This document shows, one piece after another, positions 9,816-21,524 of a stretch of 64,000 nucleotides of DNA; the first letter of the stretch is position 1, and each line of letters opens with the position of its first letter. A model generated the notes under the pieces. It saw only the letters and a program-made list of their open reading frames with translations. It was not told where the DNA came from and searched no databases. Origin of the DNA: Massariosphaeria phaeospora (taxonomy: Eukaryota > Ascomycota > Dothideomycetes > Pleosporales); assembly GCA_011032825.1 (NCBI GenBank), contig JAADJZ010000010.1:62001-126000 (forward strand), read 5' to 3'. The position numbers were made by a program, and so were the translations under genes.

Positions 9816-10253
9816 CGTTGGATGCGATGATGTTTCGGACGGTAGCGGAGGAAGTCGCAAAGGACGAGGTTGTTGCAAAGGGGAAGAATGGATAGGTTGA
9901 CGGCGGAGCCGTAGCGCGCAATCAAAACAAGTCCAATGTGCAATGGCCCGCAATAACAAGTCAAAGTCTGGCACAAAAGGGAGTTGACCAAGATGACGAT
10001 GACGAGTTCAGAGAGTGTTGTGATGGAAACAGAGATGAGGGCTGTGCGGGGGGCGGTAAACACCCGTCGTCGTGGCCGTTGTTGAGTGCCATGAGGTTGG
10101 AGGCTGGGGGTGGCTGGAAATGCTTGGCAGGCGGCACGTGGAGCGGGTAAACGATAATGGCGATGCAAACACGGCAAACAGCCTTCCGCCTCGTCATCCC
10201 CCGCCTGGCCCGCTGCACTCAGATTCCAGTTCCAATCCCAAATCCAATTCACC
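9816..10253. promoter_or_regulatory. Divergent promoter of the unknown gene and duo1
   Basis: 438 bp between two start codons. It contains GTAAACA at 10056-10062, a match to the forkhead RTAAAYA consensus, and a near match GTAAACG at 10147-10153. Forkhead factors drive mitotic genes in yeasts, which would suit a DASH subunit. The sites are short and may be chance. Confidence 0.3.
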
Positions 10254-11004
10254 ATGGGTCCGCCGGCCATGGATGCCCTTAACCTGTCCGACTCCGATTC
10301 GGACGCCATCTTCGACACCCCGGCGCCGCGCAAAAACAAGAAGACGGCCAAAGACAGCAGCGCAGATGCAGGAAAGACGCGTGCGAAAGAAAGCCATTAT
10401 ACCACAGAAGAGGCGCGACAAGCTGCACTGCGAAAAGAGCTGGAGACTGTGCGCAATGTGAACAAGGTCATTGAGGGCGTGGTCGAGAGCCTGCAAAAGG
10501 CCAAGGACAACATGGACGTAGGGCTGGCCTGTATATGAGATGCGACTATGAATATTTACTAATGTGTGTCAGACCGTCTCACGCACCGTCAACAATGCGT
10601 CGACACTGCTACAGACGTGGACCCGGATCCTCTCGCAGACCGAGCACAATCAGCGCCTTATCTTGAACCCACAATGGCAAGGTGCGACCCAGGATCTTGT
10701 CGACATCCAAGACGAGGAGGTACAGCGACAACATTACGCGGAACGGCGAGCCGCCGAGGAGCAGTCCAGACGGGAGGCAGCGGCGCGGAGGGTCGAAGAG
10801 GAGAGCAGAAGGGCAGAAGCTGTAGGCAAGACTCCCCGTGGGCGAGGTCGAGGCGGCAGAGCGCGAAGCACATCTACGTCCGCGGGTTATACTGGCGTTG
10901 GAGGTCAGAGTGGGCGTGGGCTCAACCGCAGCGGATCGTCAAGTAGTCGAGCTGGTAGTGGCATCGGGCGTGGTTTACGTGGGAGGGGAAGAGGATTAGG
11001 ATGA
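10254..11004 (+). CDS. duo1: DASH/Dam1 complex subunit Duo1
   Basis: Two exons, about 231 aa. ATG 10254 sits in a CACCATGG context; a second Met six codons on (MDALNLSDSDSD) is an equally possible start. The 55-nt intron at 10518-10572 has a GTAGGG donor, TTACTAAT branch and CAG. The conserved Duo1 core spans the junction: ALRKELETVRNVNKVIEGVV and SLQKAKDNMD, then TVSRTVNNASTLLQTWTRIL and SQTEHNQRLI. It is helical and forms part of the DASH ring that couples kinetochores to microtubule plus ends. The remainder is a charged coiled coil (AERRAAEEQSRREAAARR) and a Gly/Arg/Ser-rich tail (GRGLRGRGRGLG) probably unstructured. The domain order fits fungal Duo1. Confidence 0.88.
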
Positions 11005-11489
11005 GCGCACGGCAATACCTTCAATCAGCTCGAATCCAGGCAACGCAGGTGGGCAGCGAGAGCGACAGATCCAGTCAAAATTTGATACCCACAGTCCATC
11101 CAATAATAGACCACCTGTCGAACTACCCAACGTCAACTTTTCCATCAGTACCAACATGCTGTCGCACCAACCACCTCATCAACAATTACCCATCGCACAC
11201 ACAGCTGCAATTGGCAGGTCTGGACACCGACTTCTAGTAGCAAAAAAGCAATAGCGAGGCTCAGGGTGAATAACCTGCATCCGCCGTCCCGCTTGCGTTT
11301 CTGCAAAGGGTAAAGTTTCCAATACCCCGCCTAGCTCCCCGCGTTTACCTACCTCGCCGAGCTTCCATCTGCTCCAATAAATCTCTCCTCTACTTATTAT
11401 TTCCTTGTTCTACTATATCTTCTCATACGGTCCCTTTTCTGTTCAAGATATACCACAACTAGACTGAGCCGACCCTGTGTGGCATCATC
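11005..11489. other. Intergenic: duo1 3' region and galactokinase promoter
   Basis: About 485 bp. The last 150 bp before the galactokinase ATG are pyrimidine-rich (CTTTTCTG, TCTCCTCTACTT), as in many fungal 5' leaders. No extra gene found. Confidence 0.5.
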
Positions 11490-13135
11490 ATGGCGGTTCC
11501 GACAGCAACTTCACTCCGTGACATCTACCCCGAGGACGCAGTACCTGCGGAGACGACCCGATGGCAGAACCTACTAGCCAAGTTCAAGGACACATATGGG
11601 AAATCGGCGGATTTCGTGGCCAGGAGTCCTGGACGCGTTAACATTATTGGCGAAGTAAGTGGTGCGCCATGTCACCCGCTACTAGAGCTGACAATAGCGT
11701 AGCACATCGACTATTCCCTCTACGAAGTGCTTCCCATGGCAATCACGGCAGACTTTATCATGGCAGTGGCATACCGACCAGACGAGAAACCCCGCGTACG
11801 AATAGCCAACGTAAACCCCAAGTTCCCGTCACGAGAGTTTGATATCCCCGAGGGAGACATTTCCATCGACTCGTCGGAGCACGAGTGGTCAAACTACTTC
11901 AAGTCGGGACTTCTAGGAGTGACACAATTATTGCGGGAGAAGCGAGGACCGTTTGTCTCTGTGGGAATGGACATCTTGTGCGACGGAACAGTCCCCGCTG
12001 GCGGCGGCATGTCAAGCTCCGCGGCTTTTACATGCACAAGCGCATTGGCCGTACTGGCAGCAAATGGAGAAGACAAGGTAGACAAAAAAGAGCTGGTTGA
12101 GCTTGCTATAGTTTCAGAGCGGAATGTTGGCGTCAATGCCGGAGGGTAAGTTTACCACTCAGCTTGTGTCTCCAAGACTAATCAGTTTCCTTTAGCATGG
12201 ACCAGGCTGCTTCAGTCTTTTCCGAACGAGGCTCCGCCATCTACGTAAAGTTCAAGCCCAGTCTCGGCTACACCAGTATCGAGTTCCCACAGACCGATCC
12301 CGAGCTCACCTTTGTCACTGCTCAGAGTTTCGTGGCCGCCGACAAGCACGTCACTGCGCCCGTATGCTACAACCTCCGCGTGGTAGAGTGCACACTAGCC
12401 GCAGTCTTCCTAGCCAAAGCTTTTGGACTGAAAAAGGCACTCCCCAAAGACTCGTCGCCGCTAGAAGTCAGCCTACGGGGCTTCCACGACACCTTCTTCG
12501 AAGAGAAAGATGGTATAGCAGATAACACTACGGCCTCGGTCGCCGACTTTGAGACCCAACTCCACAAACTCGTCCAGCTCACCGAAGACTACCTCCCGCT
12601 CGAAGAAGGCTACTCACGAAGCGAAATCTGCGATTTACTCGGCGTCTCCGAAGACGAGCTGAACCAGCGCTACATGTCCAAATTCCCCGTCCGCGCCGAC
12701 AAATTCAAGCTGCGCCAGCGCGCCCTGCACGTCTTCAACGAAGCGCTCCGCGTCATCAAATTCCGGTCGCTCCTCTCCGAGCCCCCCTCCACCGATCTCG
12801 CGTACCTCAAGTCCCTCGGCGACCTCATGAACGAGACGCAGATGTCCTGCCGCGACATCTACGACTGCAGCTGCCCCGAGTTGGATGAGCTGTGCGATCT
12901 GGCGAGGAGTGCGGGCGCAGTGGGAAGCCGGCTGACGGGCGCGGGGTGGGGCGGCTGCACTGTGCATCTCGTGCCAAAGGATAAAGTTGAGGCGGTCAAG
13001 ACGGCGTGGGAGAACAAGTACTACCGAGAGAAGTTTCCGGATATCACTGAGGATAAGTTGAAGGAGTCGATTGTGGTGAGTAAGCCGGGCAGCGGCAGCA
13101 CGGTGTTCAAGGTCGTTGGGGATAATCTGGTATAA
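11490..13135 (+). CDS. gal1: Galactokinase
   Basis: Three exons, 515 aa. Introns: 11655-11702 (48 nt, GTAAGT ... GTAG) and 12146-12195 (50 nt, GTAAGT, GACTAAT branch, TTTAG). All three GHMP-kinase motifs are intact: the galactokinase signature RSPGRVNIIGEHIDYS across the first junction (about residues 45-60), the ATP loop VPAGGGMSSSAAFT (about 155-168), and the C-terminal GSRLTGAGWGGCT (about 447-459). The enzyme phosphorylates galactose to galactose-1-phosphate, the first committed step of the cytosolic Leloir pathway. No other GAL gene is adjacent, so there is no cluster here. The length matches fungal galactokinases (about 520 aa). It could in principle have a Gal3-like sensing role, but the intact ATP loop argues for an enzyme. 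Confidence 0.96.
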
Positions 13136-13397
13136 TTGCGTGCTTCCTGTATGGGAGCGCTGGCTAGTCCTATCTGCTATGAATCTAGACGCGGGAAAGG
13201 AATGGGGACGGATTTAGAGACAGGAAAGGAAACAGGACCGGGAACGGAATAAAAGTGGCAGCAGATAGACTGCGTGGCGGAAGATTTCATCATCCCTAAA
13301 TTTGGGATACAGAATGGTTGGATAAACATCAGTATACCCTTTTCCCTTTAGTGAACACGGTTCTTACTTCTAGCCGTGCTCCTTTGAACTTCATCCG

Positions 13398-14561
13398 TCA
13401 ATTGATCGGCGATGTGTCATCGAGAACTACTTTTCCTCCCTGTACCGTCCACCCAGGTTGCACTTCTCCAGGGGCCCAGCCTCTCAACTCCTCCAGTCTC
13501 CCAACGGATTGGACCAAACACTTCTTTTGATTCCCCATCGGGTCGGTATACCCCACCTGATATTGTACAACCCCGCCAGAGGGTAGAAGATGGCGTTTAT
13601 CGCCTTTTTCAGGGGGGTTCGCCAGGTTCAACTTGTAGGCCCCGGAGGACACCCTCATCGCAGCATTCCAGCCCGCGTTCTCAGCGCCTAGAATGTCGGC
13701 TTCTAACTCATTGCCCACATACAGTTTGTCGAAATCGTCGACACCAAGCTTGTTGTCTTTCTTGCTGGACAAGACGTCTTGCAGCAGGTGTGTTGCAGCA
13801 TCGAAGATCCTGCGGTCCGGCTTTCGGAATCCGGCATCGTAGCTCAACACTACAAACTCGATGTCGTTGTCGGAGGATAAACCGGGATCTGATGGGCTAC
13901 TGGCACTGCCCACTCTCCTCGGCCCGACTTTGAGGCCGAGAGACTGGAGAACAAGGGGCACGCGGTCGTCCGTGTTGCTGATGCTGCACACGATGGTTCG
14001 GTCCCATGGCCAGGGGGAAGACGGGTTTGAGGACGAGTGCGTGGCTTTGTCACGCAGGATCTTGAAGAAGGGCAGGACGTCAGGAAAGAGAGTGTAGCCC
14101 TTGCTCGAAGCAAAAGTGGTGTAGAGCTCAGACACGAGCGCTTGGGGGACTTTTTGGCGGGGCTTTAGGAAGGGCTGGAAGGTGTTTTTGGTGACCTTTG
14201 GGGATCGTCACTTAGTTGGCTCGGGACAGAAGTGAGGATAACGCACGTTGGCCCACCATTTCTCGGCGCCTAAGCCGGTGGCTTTGCCGTAGTTGGGGCT
14301 CTTGTGTTTTTCTTGTTTGAAGGCATCGGTGAAGGACTCGACGAGCGGGGCTAGGGGGTCTTGCGTGGGGGTGTTTGCTCGCGAGGACTTCTCTGTGTTG
14401 GTGGTGGAAGGGCGTCGACAGTCGATGCCATGGCGCAGGGCTGCGTTGCTGTACTGTACTTCCATTGGCGGTTTTGCATAAAAGAGCGTGTCAAAGGCAT
14501 CGAATGCTAAGAGCAGGTTCTTCTTCCGCGTCAATTGACGCGGGGGGGGTTGGATGTGCAT
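13398..14561 (-). CDS. HAD-superfamily hydrolase, HDHD3-like
   Basis: Two exons, about 370 aa; ATG 14561. A 51-nt intron at 14246-14196 (GTGCGT, CCAACTAAG branch, AAAG) joins 105 codons to the rest in frame. HAD motifs in order: motif I LLLAFDAFDTLF near residue 20, in which the second Asp of the usual DxD is Phe, as in dehalogenase- and HDHD3-type members; motif II in TIVCSISNTDD; the motif III Lys in GFRKPDRRIFDAA; motif IV YVGNELEADILGAENAGW. A cap region lies between I and II. The substrate cannot be told from sequence; HDHD3 proteins themselves are poorly characterised. It is convergent with galactokinase (262 bp apart) and divergent from dpm1 (191 bp between starts). Confidence 0.85.
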
Positions 14562-15540
<979 letters not shown>

Positions 15541-15701
15541 AATGTCTGCATGGCTTTTGTGGTGTTGGCGTTGGCGGATATCGGTCGATCAAGGACTCCT
15601 AAACCATATATCCAGGATAGGTACGTGGACGGTAATTACAAGCTTAAAAAACCATTTACCCCTTTCTAATCCGAACCATTTATCTTCATGCACCGTCAAT
15701 C

Positions 15702-17425
15702 TCACAACCTCTCTCTTTCTGTAATTCTCATCCACATTTCATCCTGCATGAACAGATTGTAATTCACGCTATTCCACGGCTTTCCCGGACACGCCAACTC
15801 GAACTCGAAATGGCGGAGTAGCTACGCACGTCAGCAAAATCAAGTCATGATATCCTGGCTCCGAATCAACACTTACCTCGACGAACACCTTGTTCAGTTC
15901 AATCCACGCCACGCTCTTCCCCAGACACCCCCACCGCCCATACCCAAAGATAAGATCGAGCGTCTGCTCCATCCTCAACGCGCGCTCCTCGTCCGCCTCC
16001 ATCCACCTCTCCGGCCGGAAGATCTCCACGTCCTCGCCAAACACTGCATCGCGTTGGACCGCCCACGTACTATGCCCAATTCGCGTTCCACCCGACACAT
16101 ATTGCCCCTGGATCGTATCCCCACCCGGTGGCACTTTCTTCATGAGCATACCGGTAAATGGAGGATGGATCCTCAGGCCCTCGCGGATGACTGCTTGCAA
16201 GTAGGGAAGCGCCTTTGACTCGGCGTTTGTGATGGGGTTGGAGATCCTACCAGCGTTCTCGGCGGCATCGAGTTCGACGCGGAGCTTGCTGAGGACGCGG
16301 GGGTGGGTGTGCAGGTAGAGGAATGTCGCTCGGATGGCCGTTGCGGTGGTGTCGGAGCCAGCGACGATTTGGAGATGCACTTCCGACTCGATCTGGCGCT
16401 GCGGGATGCCAGCGCGCACGAAGGCGCCCAGCATATCGCGTCTGGTGATTTTATCAGGCCCGAAGCGTTCGCCTATTACGCGGTTCGCAACACTATACAC
16501 GATTCACTGTTAGCCATATCCACTACTACATCTCCACGAGTCCACTATCACCTCCGAATGACCAAGCCCTCAGAATCAATAACATACATACCCCATCAGT
16601 TTGCCCATGCCATGCCTATCCTCGGGCTTCGGCCCCAACGCCCGCTTCACCCAACTCCGATTCAACACCGCATTCGCCAACGGCACCACCGCAAAGAACG
16701 TGAGCCACGGCAGCATCTCCTCCGTCGTGCGAATGTACTCATGCACATCGCGGTCCTCGCTTAGACAGCCAAACTCCTCACCAAACGCCACCTTAGTAAT
16801 AACATCCAGCGTGAAATACTGCGCTTTCCGGCCGAAATCCATCAACTGCCCCTTATCACCCGTTCCCGTACCTGTCGAGAGATACTTGTCGCGCACGAGA
16901 GCCACAAAATTGCCCACACACCCATCGACATCAGCCTCCAGACACGCATTCTCCTTGCCCGAGTACGCAGCCGCCATCTTCGCGCGCCGCGCGTCGTGCA
17001 CCGCCACGCTCATTTCTGAGAGCAGCGAGTCGACGTAGGGGTCTAGGCCCATGGCTTCGTACCAGTTGGAGCGCGTGTACGGGCTGCGCGCGCTGCTCAT
17101 GCGGCGGATGAGCGAGGGGTCTGAGGTGATGAGGTCGTTGGGGCCGATCCGGGCGAGGGGGCCTAGGGCGCTCTGTCAGTGAGATGATACGTGAGGGAGG
17201 AAGGAAAGGGATTACGCTACCGTATCGTGTCGCGAGGTCGGTGTATACGCGGTACATCTTCCCGCTTGCAGTGGCGCGCGCCATGAACAGGTTGGAGAAC
17301 TTTGCGGTCAGGGGGCCGGGGAAGTGGCGCAGGCGGTACCATGTTAGGGTGCGAGTGATGAGGAAGTACAGGGCTAGGAGGAACGGGAGGGAGGATGTGA
17401 GGAGCGCGAAAGGTGTGGTGGACAT
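15702..17425 (-). CDS. Cytochrome P450, pisatin-demethylase-like type
   Basis: Four exons, about 503 aa; ATG 17425. The N-terminus has a membrane anchor (LLTSSLPFLLALYFLITRTL) and the FPGPLTAKFSNLF proline segment. Introns: 17220-17163, 16591-16493 (99 nt, GTATGT, GGCTAAC, TAG) and 15876-15822 (GTAAGT ... GTAG). For the first, the TAG at 17163 is preferred because it restores RYGPLARIGPND. P450 landmarks: I-helix VAGSDTTATAI, ExxR in VIREGLRIHPP, the FRPERW loop, and heme loop FGYGRWGCLGKS with the Cys ligand. After the last intron the C-terminus reads KPWNSVNYNLFMQDEMWMRI, usual for this clan. It should be an ER monooxygenase; substrate unknown. No biosynthetic backbone gene is nearby, so it is not visibly part of a cluster. 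Stop at 15704-15702. Confidence 0.9.
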
Positions 17426-18323
17426 TGTTACGGGGTGGGTTGGGCGAGGAGTGAGTCCCGGTCTAGGGCTCGCAGAAACGACATGAAGAGTAATTTATAT
17501 CCTCTATCTCTCTATCTATTTCATGCCATGGTTCACATTTGCGTTCTCAGCTCCGGGCACTCGCCGAGGAAATATAACGCACGCGATCATGCCAACATGC
17601 AGCCCTATCAAGCCCATGTTCCAATCCGCAGCCTTCGCATCAGCCATCGTGTATGACTGATTCACGTCCACCCACTGCCCACACACCCCTACTACGCACA
17701 CAATCCTATACCCCGCTCAGTTTCTACACACTCTCAATGAATGCCGTTCAGCCACTTTTCTCACACCACGCGTTGCCGATCCAGACCCCGTAAACGAAGG
17801 CGCATATACAACTGCAACCCAGGATCCGGGATGAGTAAGCACCACTGCCGATCATTGAGCGAGGTGGTGCCAGAAGCCGAGACTGGGAATACGATGTACG
17901 AGATACCGAGATACCCATACTGCATGTTACTGGTCTGGTGCGGGGATATGGATGTGTAAGCAAGGCCCCCGCTTAGGCATATAACGCTGTGTACTTCAAA
18001 CTTCAAAGGGCGGAATGATGTAATTGGAAACTTGCATTGCATAAAAACTACAAAAGCCTACTGCGCCGATATCGTCGAGTCTAGCCGTCGAGACACCGAA
18101 AGACCGACAAGATCCAAACGAAAACGCTCAGAGGATACACAGGTAAAGGCTGAGTCTGAAAGAGAGTCATGCCGCCGTGATGACCAGAAGCACAATTAGA
18201 ATAATATTTTAGGGTTACCGAATGATATACAACAAACCGAAAATAGATAGGCCGAGTGGGTTTTGGATGGACGAGGGGAGTGGGCGAAGGAGATGCCGAG
18301 CCCGTAATTAGTCGAAAGGTGTG
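17426..18323. other. Intergenic between two minus-strand genes
   Basis: About 900 bp. It contains the P450 promoter side and the 3' side of the ABC transporter. No ATG-initiated frame with coding character, no RNA gene and no repeat stand out. Confidence 0.5.
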
Positions 18324-21300
18324 TTAAATATGCGTTGGTCGATCGCCGATTTGCTGACTAGTCGATGGACTGCCGGGGGTTTGGTACATGGATGACCACT
18401 CGTCGGCATCATCGGCATCGCGGGCATCGGCATCGTCAGCATCGTCGTCTTCGTCGGCTTCGAATGGTGGGTCGGATAAGATGCCATGTGTTGGCGAAAG
18501 TGGGAAGAGGGAGTGAGCCCTCATAGTGCCTTCCTGGTTCCTGTCCGGCGGTATTGTTGAGTCTGGGACGGTACTCTGATCAATGTCAGGTTTGCTATCC
18601 AAGGATACCCGACGAAGGGTGTCGTGTGAGAGGCGTCGGAGCGAGAACGAGTGACGCGGCTTGTCTGCTGGTACAGGCTCTGCTTCCGTTGGGCGCGGGG
18701 AGAGAGTCTGCAGTAGAGCTGGCTCATCGTCGTCGTCGTCCTCATAGACTTTATGCTTGTCGTGTTTCTTCGACCTCTTGGTAGACAGCTTGTGTTTAAC
18801 AGTGCGAACCCGCTTGCGAACAACACTGTGAGAGGGACTGGAGTCACCGACTGGCTTGCTCTCACGCTCTCTTTCTCCTCGCGTGGCGTCGTTAGCCATA
18901 GTAGTGTTGCTAACATCGACGGATTTGCGCTTGGATCTTTTCACCTGCTTGCTATCACTCTGCCCATCGACTTGTATGATGTCATCGGCAGACATAGATA
19001 CACTGTCGTCGTCAGAAAAGTCAAGGAGAGGGATGTCGGAAGCATTTTCGGTGGGACCTTCTTTCTCAGGCTGCTGAGTCAAAGCCCGCAGCTTATTGAC
19101 TCGTTTCTTCTTGGTCCAAAGATCGTAGTACTTTCCTCTGATTTCCAGTAGCTGCTCGTGATTTCCGCGCTCTGCGATCCTTCCTTGGTCGAGTACAAAG
19201 ATTTGATCCGCATGCTCCACAGTGGACAAACGATGGGCGATAACGAACGTTGTGCGTCCCTCACAGATCCTCGAGAACGCATCTTGGATCTCCGACTCCG
19301 TCACATTGTCTACCGTAGAAGTCGCTTCGTCAAGGACAATGATTTTGGGATTTCGAAGAAACACTTGGGCAATTGCCAGGCGTTGTCTCTCTCCACCGGA
19401 AAGTTTGACGCCCCGCTCGCCAATCATAGACTGATAGCCCTTTGGGAATCTCAGGATCTGGTCGTGAACTGCGGCATTCCTGCAGGCTTCATACACCTCT
19501 TCATTGGTGGCTTCCAGGCGGGCAAAGCGAACGACTTCCAGAACAGTGTCGTTGTAAAAACACTGCTCTTGACGGACGATACCGAGTGTCTCTCGAAGGC
19601 TGTGCTGAGTGACATGGCGAATGTCTTGACCATCTATCAGAATGCTCCCAGACGAGACGTCGTAGCCCCGAAATAACAGCTTGTCACAAGTTGTGGTTTT
19701 GCCGCCTCCAGTTTGGCCGACGAACGCTACCGTTGATCCGGGAGGAACGGTGAAATTTAGCTCTTTGATAACGGGTTTCTGGCCATTGTAGGCGAAACTG
19801 ACGTTCCGGTACTCCACCTTGCCACCTTTGAAAACTAAATCTTTGGCGTCCTCCGCATCCACTACGGTGGGCTCCGTCTGATGAAGCTGTAGCAGTGCTT
19901 CTGCATCTATAGTGAGCGCGATGAGTTCTTTATAGACGTGTTGCAGCGTAAAAAGCGGCTTTGTGAGAATAGCCCAATACATTAGAAGAGTGACAAAGTC
20001 GCCAACCGATTTATCGCGACGCACCGCTCGACGAGCCGCAAGAAGCATAGCAGCGCAGTGTCCCAGGATGAGGACCAAGTTGTGAGCAATGGTCAATATC
20101 TGTCTGCGATCGTAAACCTGAGTTTCTAGCCAGAGTTCTCTTTTCGTAACATCGTTAAATCGACACTTTTGATAGTCTTGCCGGTTGAAATAGAAGGCCG
20201 CTGGCCAATTGGCGATACTTTCGCTCATAATGTTCGCCGCGGCGCGTCCTGCCTCCTTATAGGCTGGTCCTTGTTTCACGACCCAAGGAGTCAGTTTGTA
20301 GGAGACAATACCATAACACACATACGTGGTTATCAATACCAGGCCAACATACACGTCGAACAAGTATGTCAGATAGCCAAAAGCTAGCCCCACATCTAAC
20401 ACAAAAGGTATCCAGATGACGATGAAGTCATCTACGAGTTTGTGAAGGGACCGTGCTTGGTTAATGGCCTCCTGAACTTCTCCTGACTTCTTGTTGTCGT
20501 GATACTCCAGTGACAGGCCCATGATAGTCTCAAAGGAAAACCCAAAAAGACTCTGGTAAGACCAGTAGTTGAACCTGGTGAGCACGCCACGCTGAATGGG
20601 TGTAAGGACCAGATCGTGCGGTATCTTGATAACAAAGACCAGGAACAAAATGTGTCGCCAGGGTAGTTGATCGGTTCCTTGTAGTTCATAGACTTGCTGG
20701 ACAATGTCGCCGAGGAGACGGGGCCCGAGCATATTGGAGGCCCGGTCAGACAGAATGAGTAGTATTACGATTACGCCGTAAAAGTAAAACTTCTTGTTTC
20801 TGGCGGGTATGATGTATGGGAGAAATATGCGAAATTCTTTGAGGTATGCCCACCACCCGCCCAGCTTCTCCACACGTTGAAGTTGTTCATTTGATGCGTT
20901 GCGGCCGTTGTCTCCCTTAGTCTGGCTATCGCCCTCTAGGTCAAGCTTGGGCAATGCTCCGTGCGGAGTACGTTCGCTGCCTGGATATAGGGGAGTTGCG
21001 CTGTCTTCATCCGTGTTCGAGATCCGTGGTGCTAATTCAAGGGTGATTGCACAAAGCCATACGAGGAGCAAGACTCGGAGGATGTGTAGCGCGAGCTGGA
21101 CATGGTCGTGGTAGATTGAAAACCAAGAATGCTGCAGACATAGAGCTGTCTCCAGGATAGTAACAACAGCGTATGTCCCAAAGTGGGTAAGTCGATAAAC
21201 TGTCGATGCGTCGGCCAGACGCATAGAGATCAAAATCCATACAAGAACTGATAGCGTATAATAAGCCACAAAATCCTCCTCGGGTGCCCATTCAGCTATG

Positions 21301-21524
21301 AATAGTACTCGAGTACCATAAAAGAGGCCTTCCAGCAAATAGCCAATCGTGATGGCAAAGGCTAGCCATTTCGAAACAGCTCGATGGGGCCCTTTTAGGA
21401 CTGGGCGTTTCGAGGGTGGGAAAAAACAAGCAGAGACAGTAGAAAAGATACCATTAGTGGCAACTGTCGCTAGAGGAATCGTGTAGTGTAGTACATGGGC
21501 GATATCGGGGTGGATAGTCGCCAT
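18324..21524 (-). CDS. HMT1-type ABC half-transporter (ABCB6/Hmt1 family)
   Basis: 1066 aa, one exon. The open frame begins at TTG 21602; the first ATG is 21524 (MATIHPDIAHVLH). An N-terminal extra membrane domain of about five helices precedes the six-helix ABC membrane domain (starting near KKFYFYGVIVILLILSDRAS). The nucleotide-binding domain has Walker A GQTGGGKTT (near residue 601), signature LSGGERQRLAI and Walker B IIVLDEAT (near 711-735), and the H-loop IAHRLSTV. S. pombe Hmt1 moves phytochelatin or thiol-metal complexes into the vacuole and gives cadmium tolerance; a vacuolar role is inferred here. A C-terminal tail of about 255 residues is unusual in being long and low complexity, with basic blocks (KRSKRKS, KKHDKHK) and a D/A-rich end. 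No partner gene lies beside it. Confidence 0.9.
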   Translation of the reverse strand: MATIHPDIAHVLHYTIPLATVATNGIFSTVSACFFPPSKRPVLKGPHRAVSKWLAFAITIGYLLEGLFYGTRVLFIAEWAPEEDFVAYYTLSVLVWILISMRLADASTVYRLTHFGTYAVVTILETALCLQHSWFSIYHDHVQLALHILRVLLLVWLCAITLELAPRISNTDEDSATPLYPGSERTPHGALPKLDLEGDSQTKGDNGRNASNEQLQRVEKLGGWWAYLKEFRIFLPYIIPARNKKFYFYGVIVILLILSDRASNMLGPRLLGDIVQQVYELQGTDQLPWRHILFLVFVIKIPHDLVLTPIQRGVLTRFNYWSYQSLFGFSFETIMGLSLEYHDNKKSGEVQEAINQARSLHKLVDDFIVIWIPFVLDVGLAFGYLTYLFDVYVGLVLITTYVCYGIVSYKLTPWVVKQGPAYKEAGRAAANIMSESIANWPAAFYFNRQDYQKCRFNDVTKRELWLETQVYDRRQILTIAHNLVLILGHCAAMLLAARRAVRRDKSVGDFVTLLMYWAILTKPLFTLQHVYKELIALTIDAEALLQLHQTEPTVVDAEDAKDLVFKGGKVEYRNVSFAYNGQKPVIKELNFTVPPGSTVAFVGQTGGGKTTTCDKLLFRGYDVSSGSILIDGQDIRHVTQHSLRETLGIVRQEQCFYNDTVLEVVRFARLEATNEEVYEACRNAAVHDQILRFPKGYQSMIGERGVKLSGGERQRLAIAQVFLRNPKIIVLDEATSTVDNVTESEIQDAFSRICEGRTTFVIAHRLSTVEHADQIFVLDQGRIAERGNHEQLLEIRGKYYDLWTKKKRVNKLRALTQQPEKEGPTENASDIPLLDFSDDDSVSMSADDIIQVDGQSDSKQVKRSKRKSVDVSNTTMANDATRGERERESKPVGDSSPSHSVVRKRVRTVKHKLSTKRSKKHDKHKVYEDDDDDEPALLQTLSPRPTEAEPVPADKPRHSFSLRRLSHDTLRRVSLDSKPDIDQSTVPDSTIPPDRNQEGTMRAHSLFPLSPTHGILSDPPFEADEDDDADDADARDADDADEWSSMYQTPGSPSTSQQIGDRPTHI

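Noticed and set aside
15702..21524. P450 plus ABC transporter considered as a secondary-metabolite cluster
   Set aside because: No polyketide, peptide or terpene synthase or pathway regulator is nearby, and the transporter is an HMT1-type half-transporter typical of metal tolerance.
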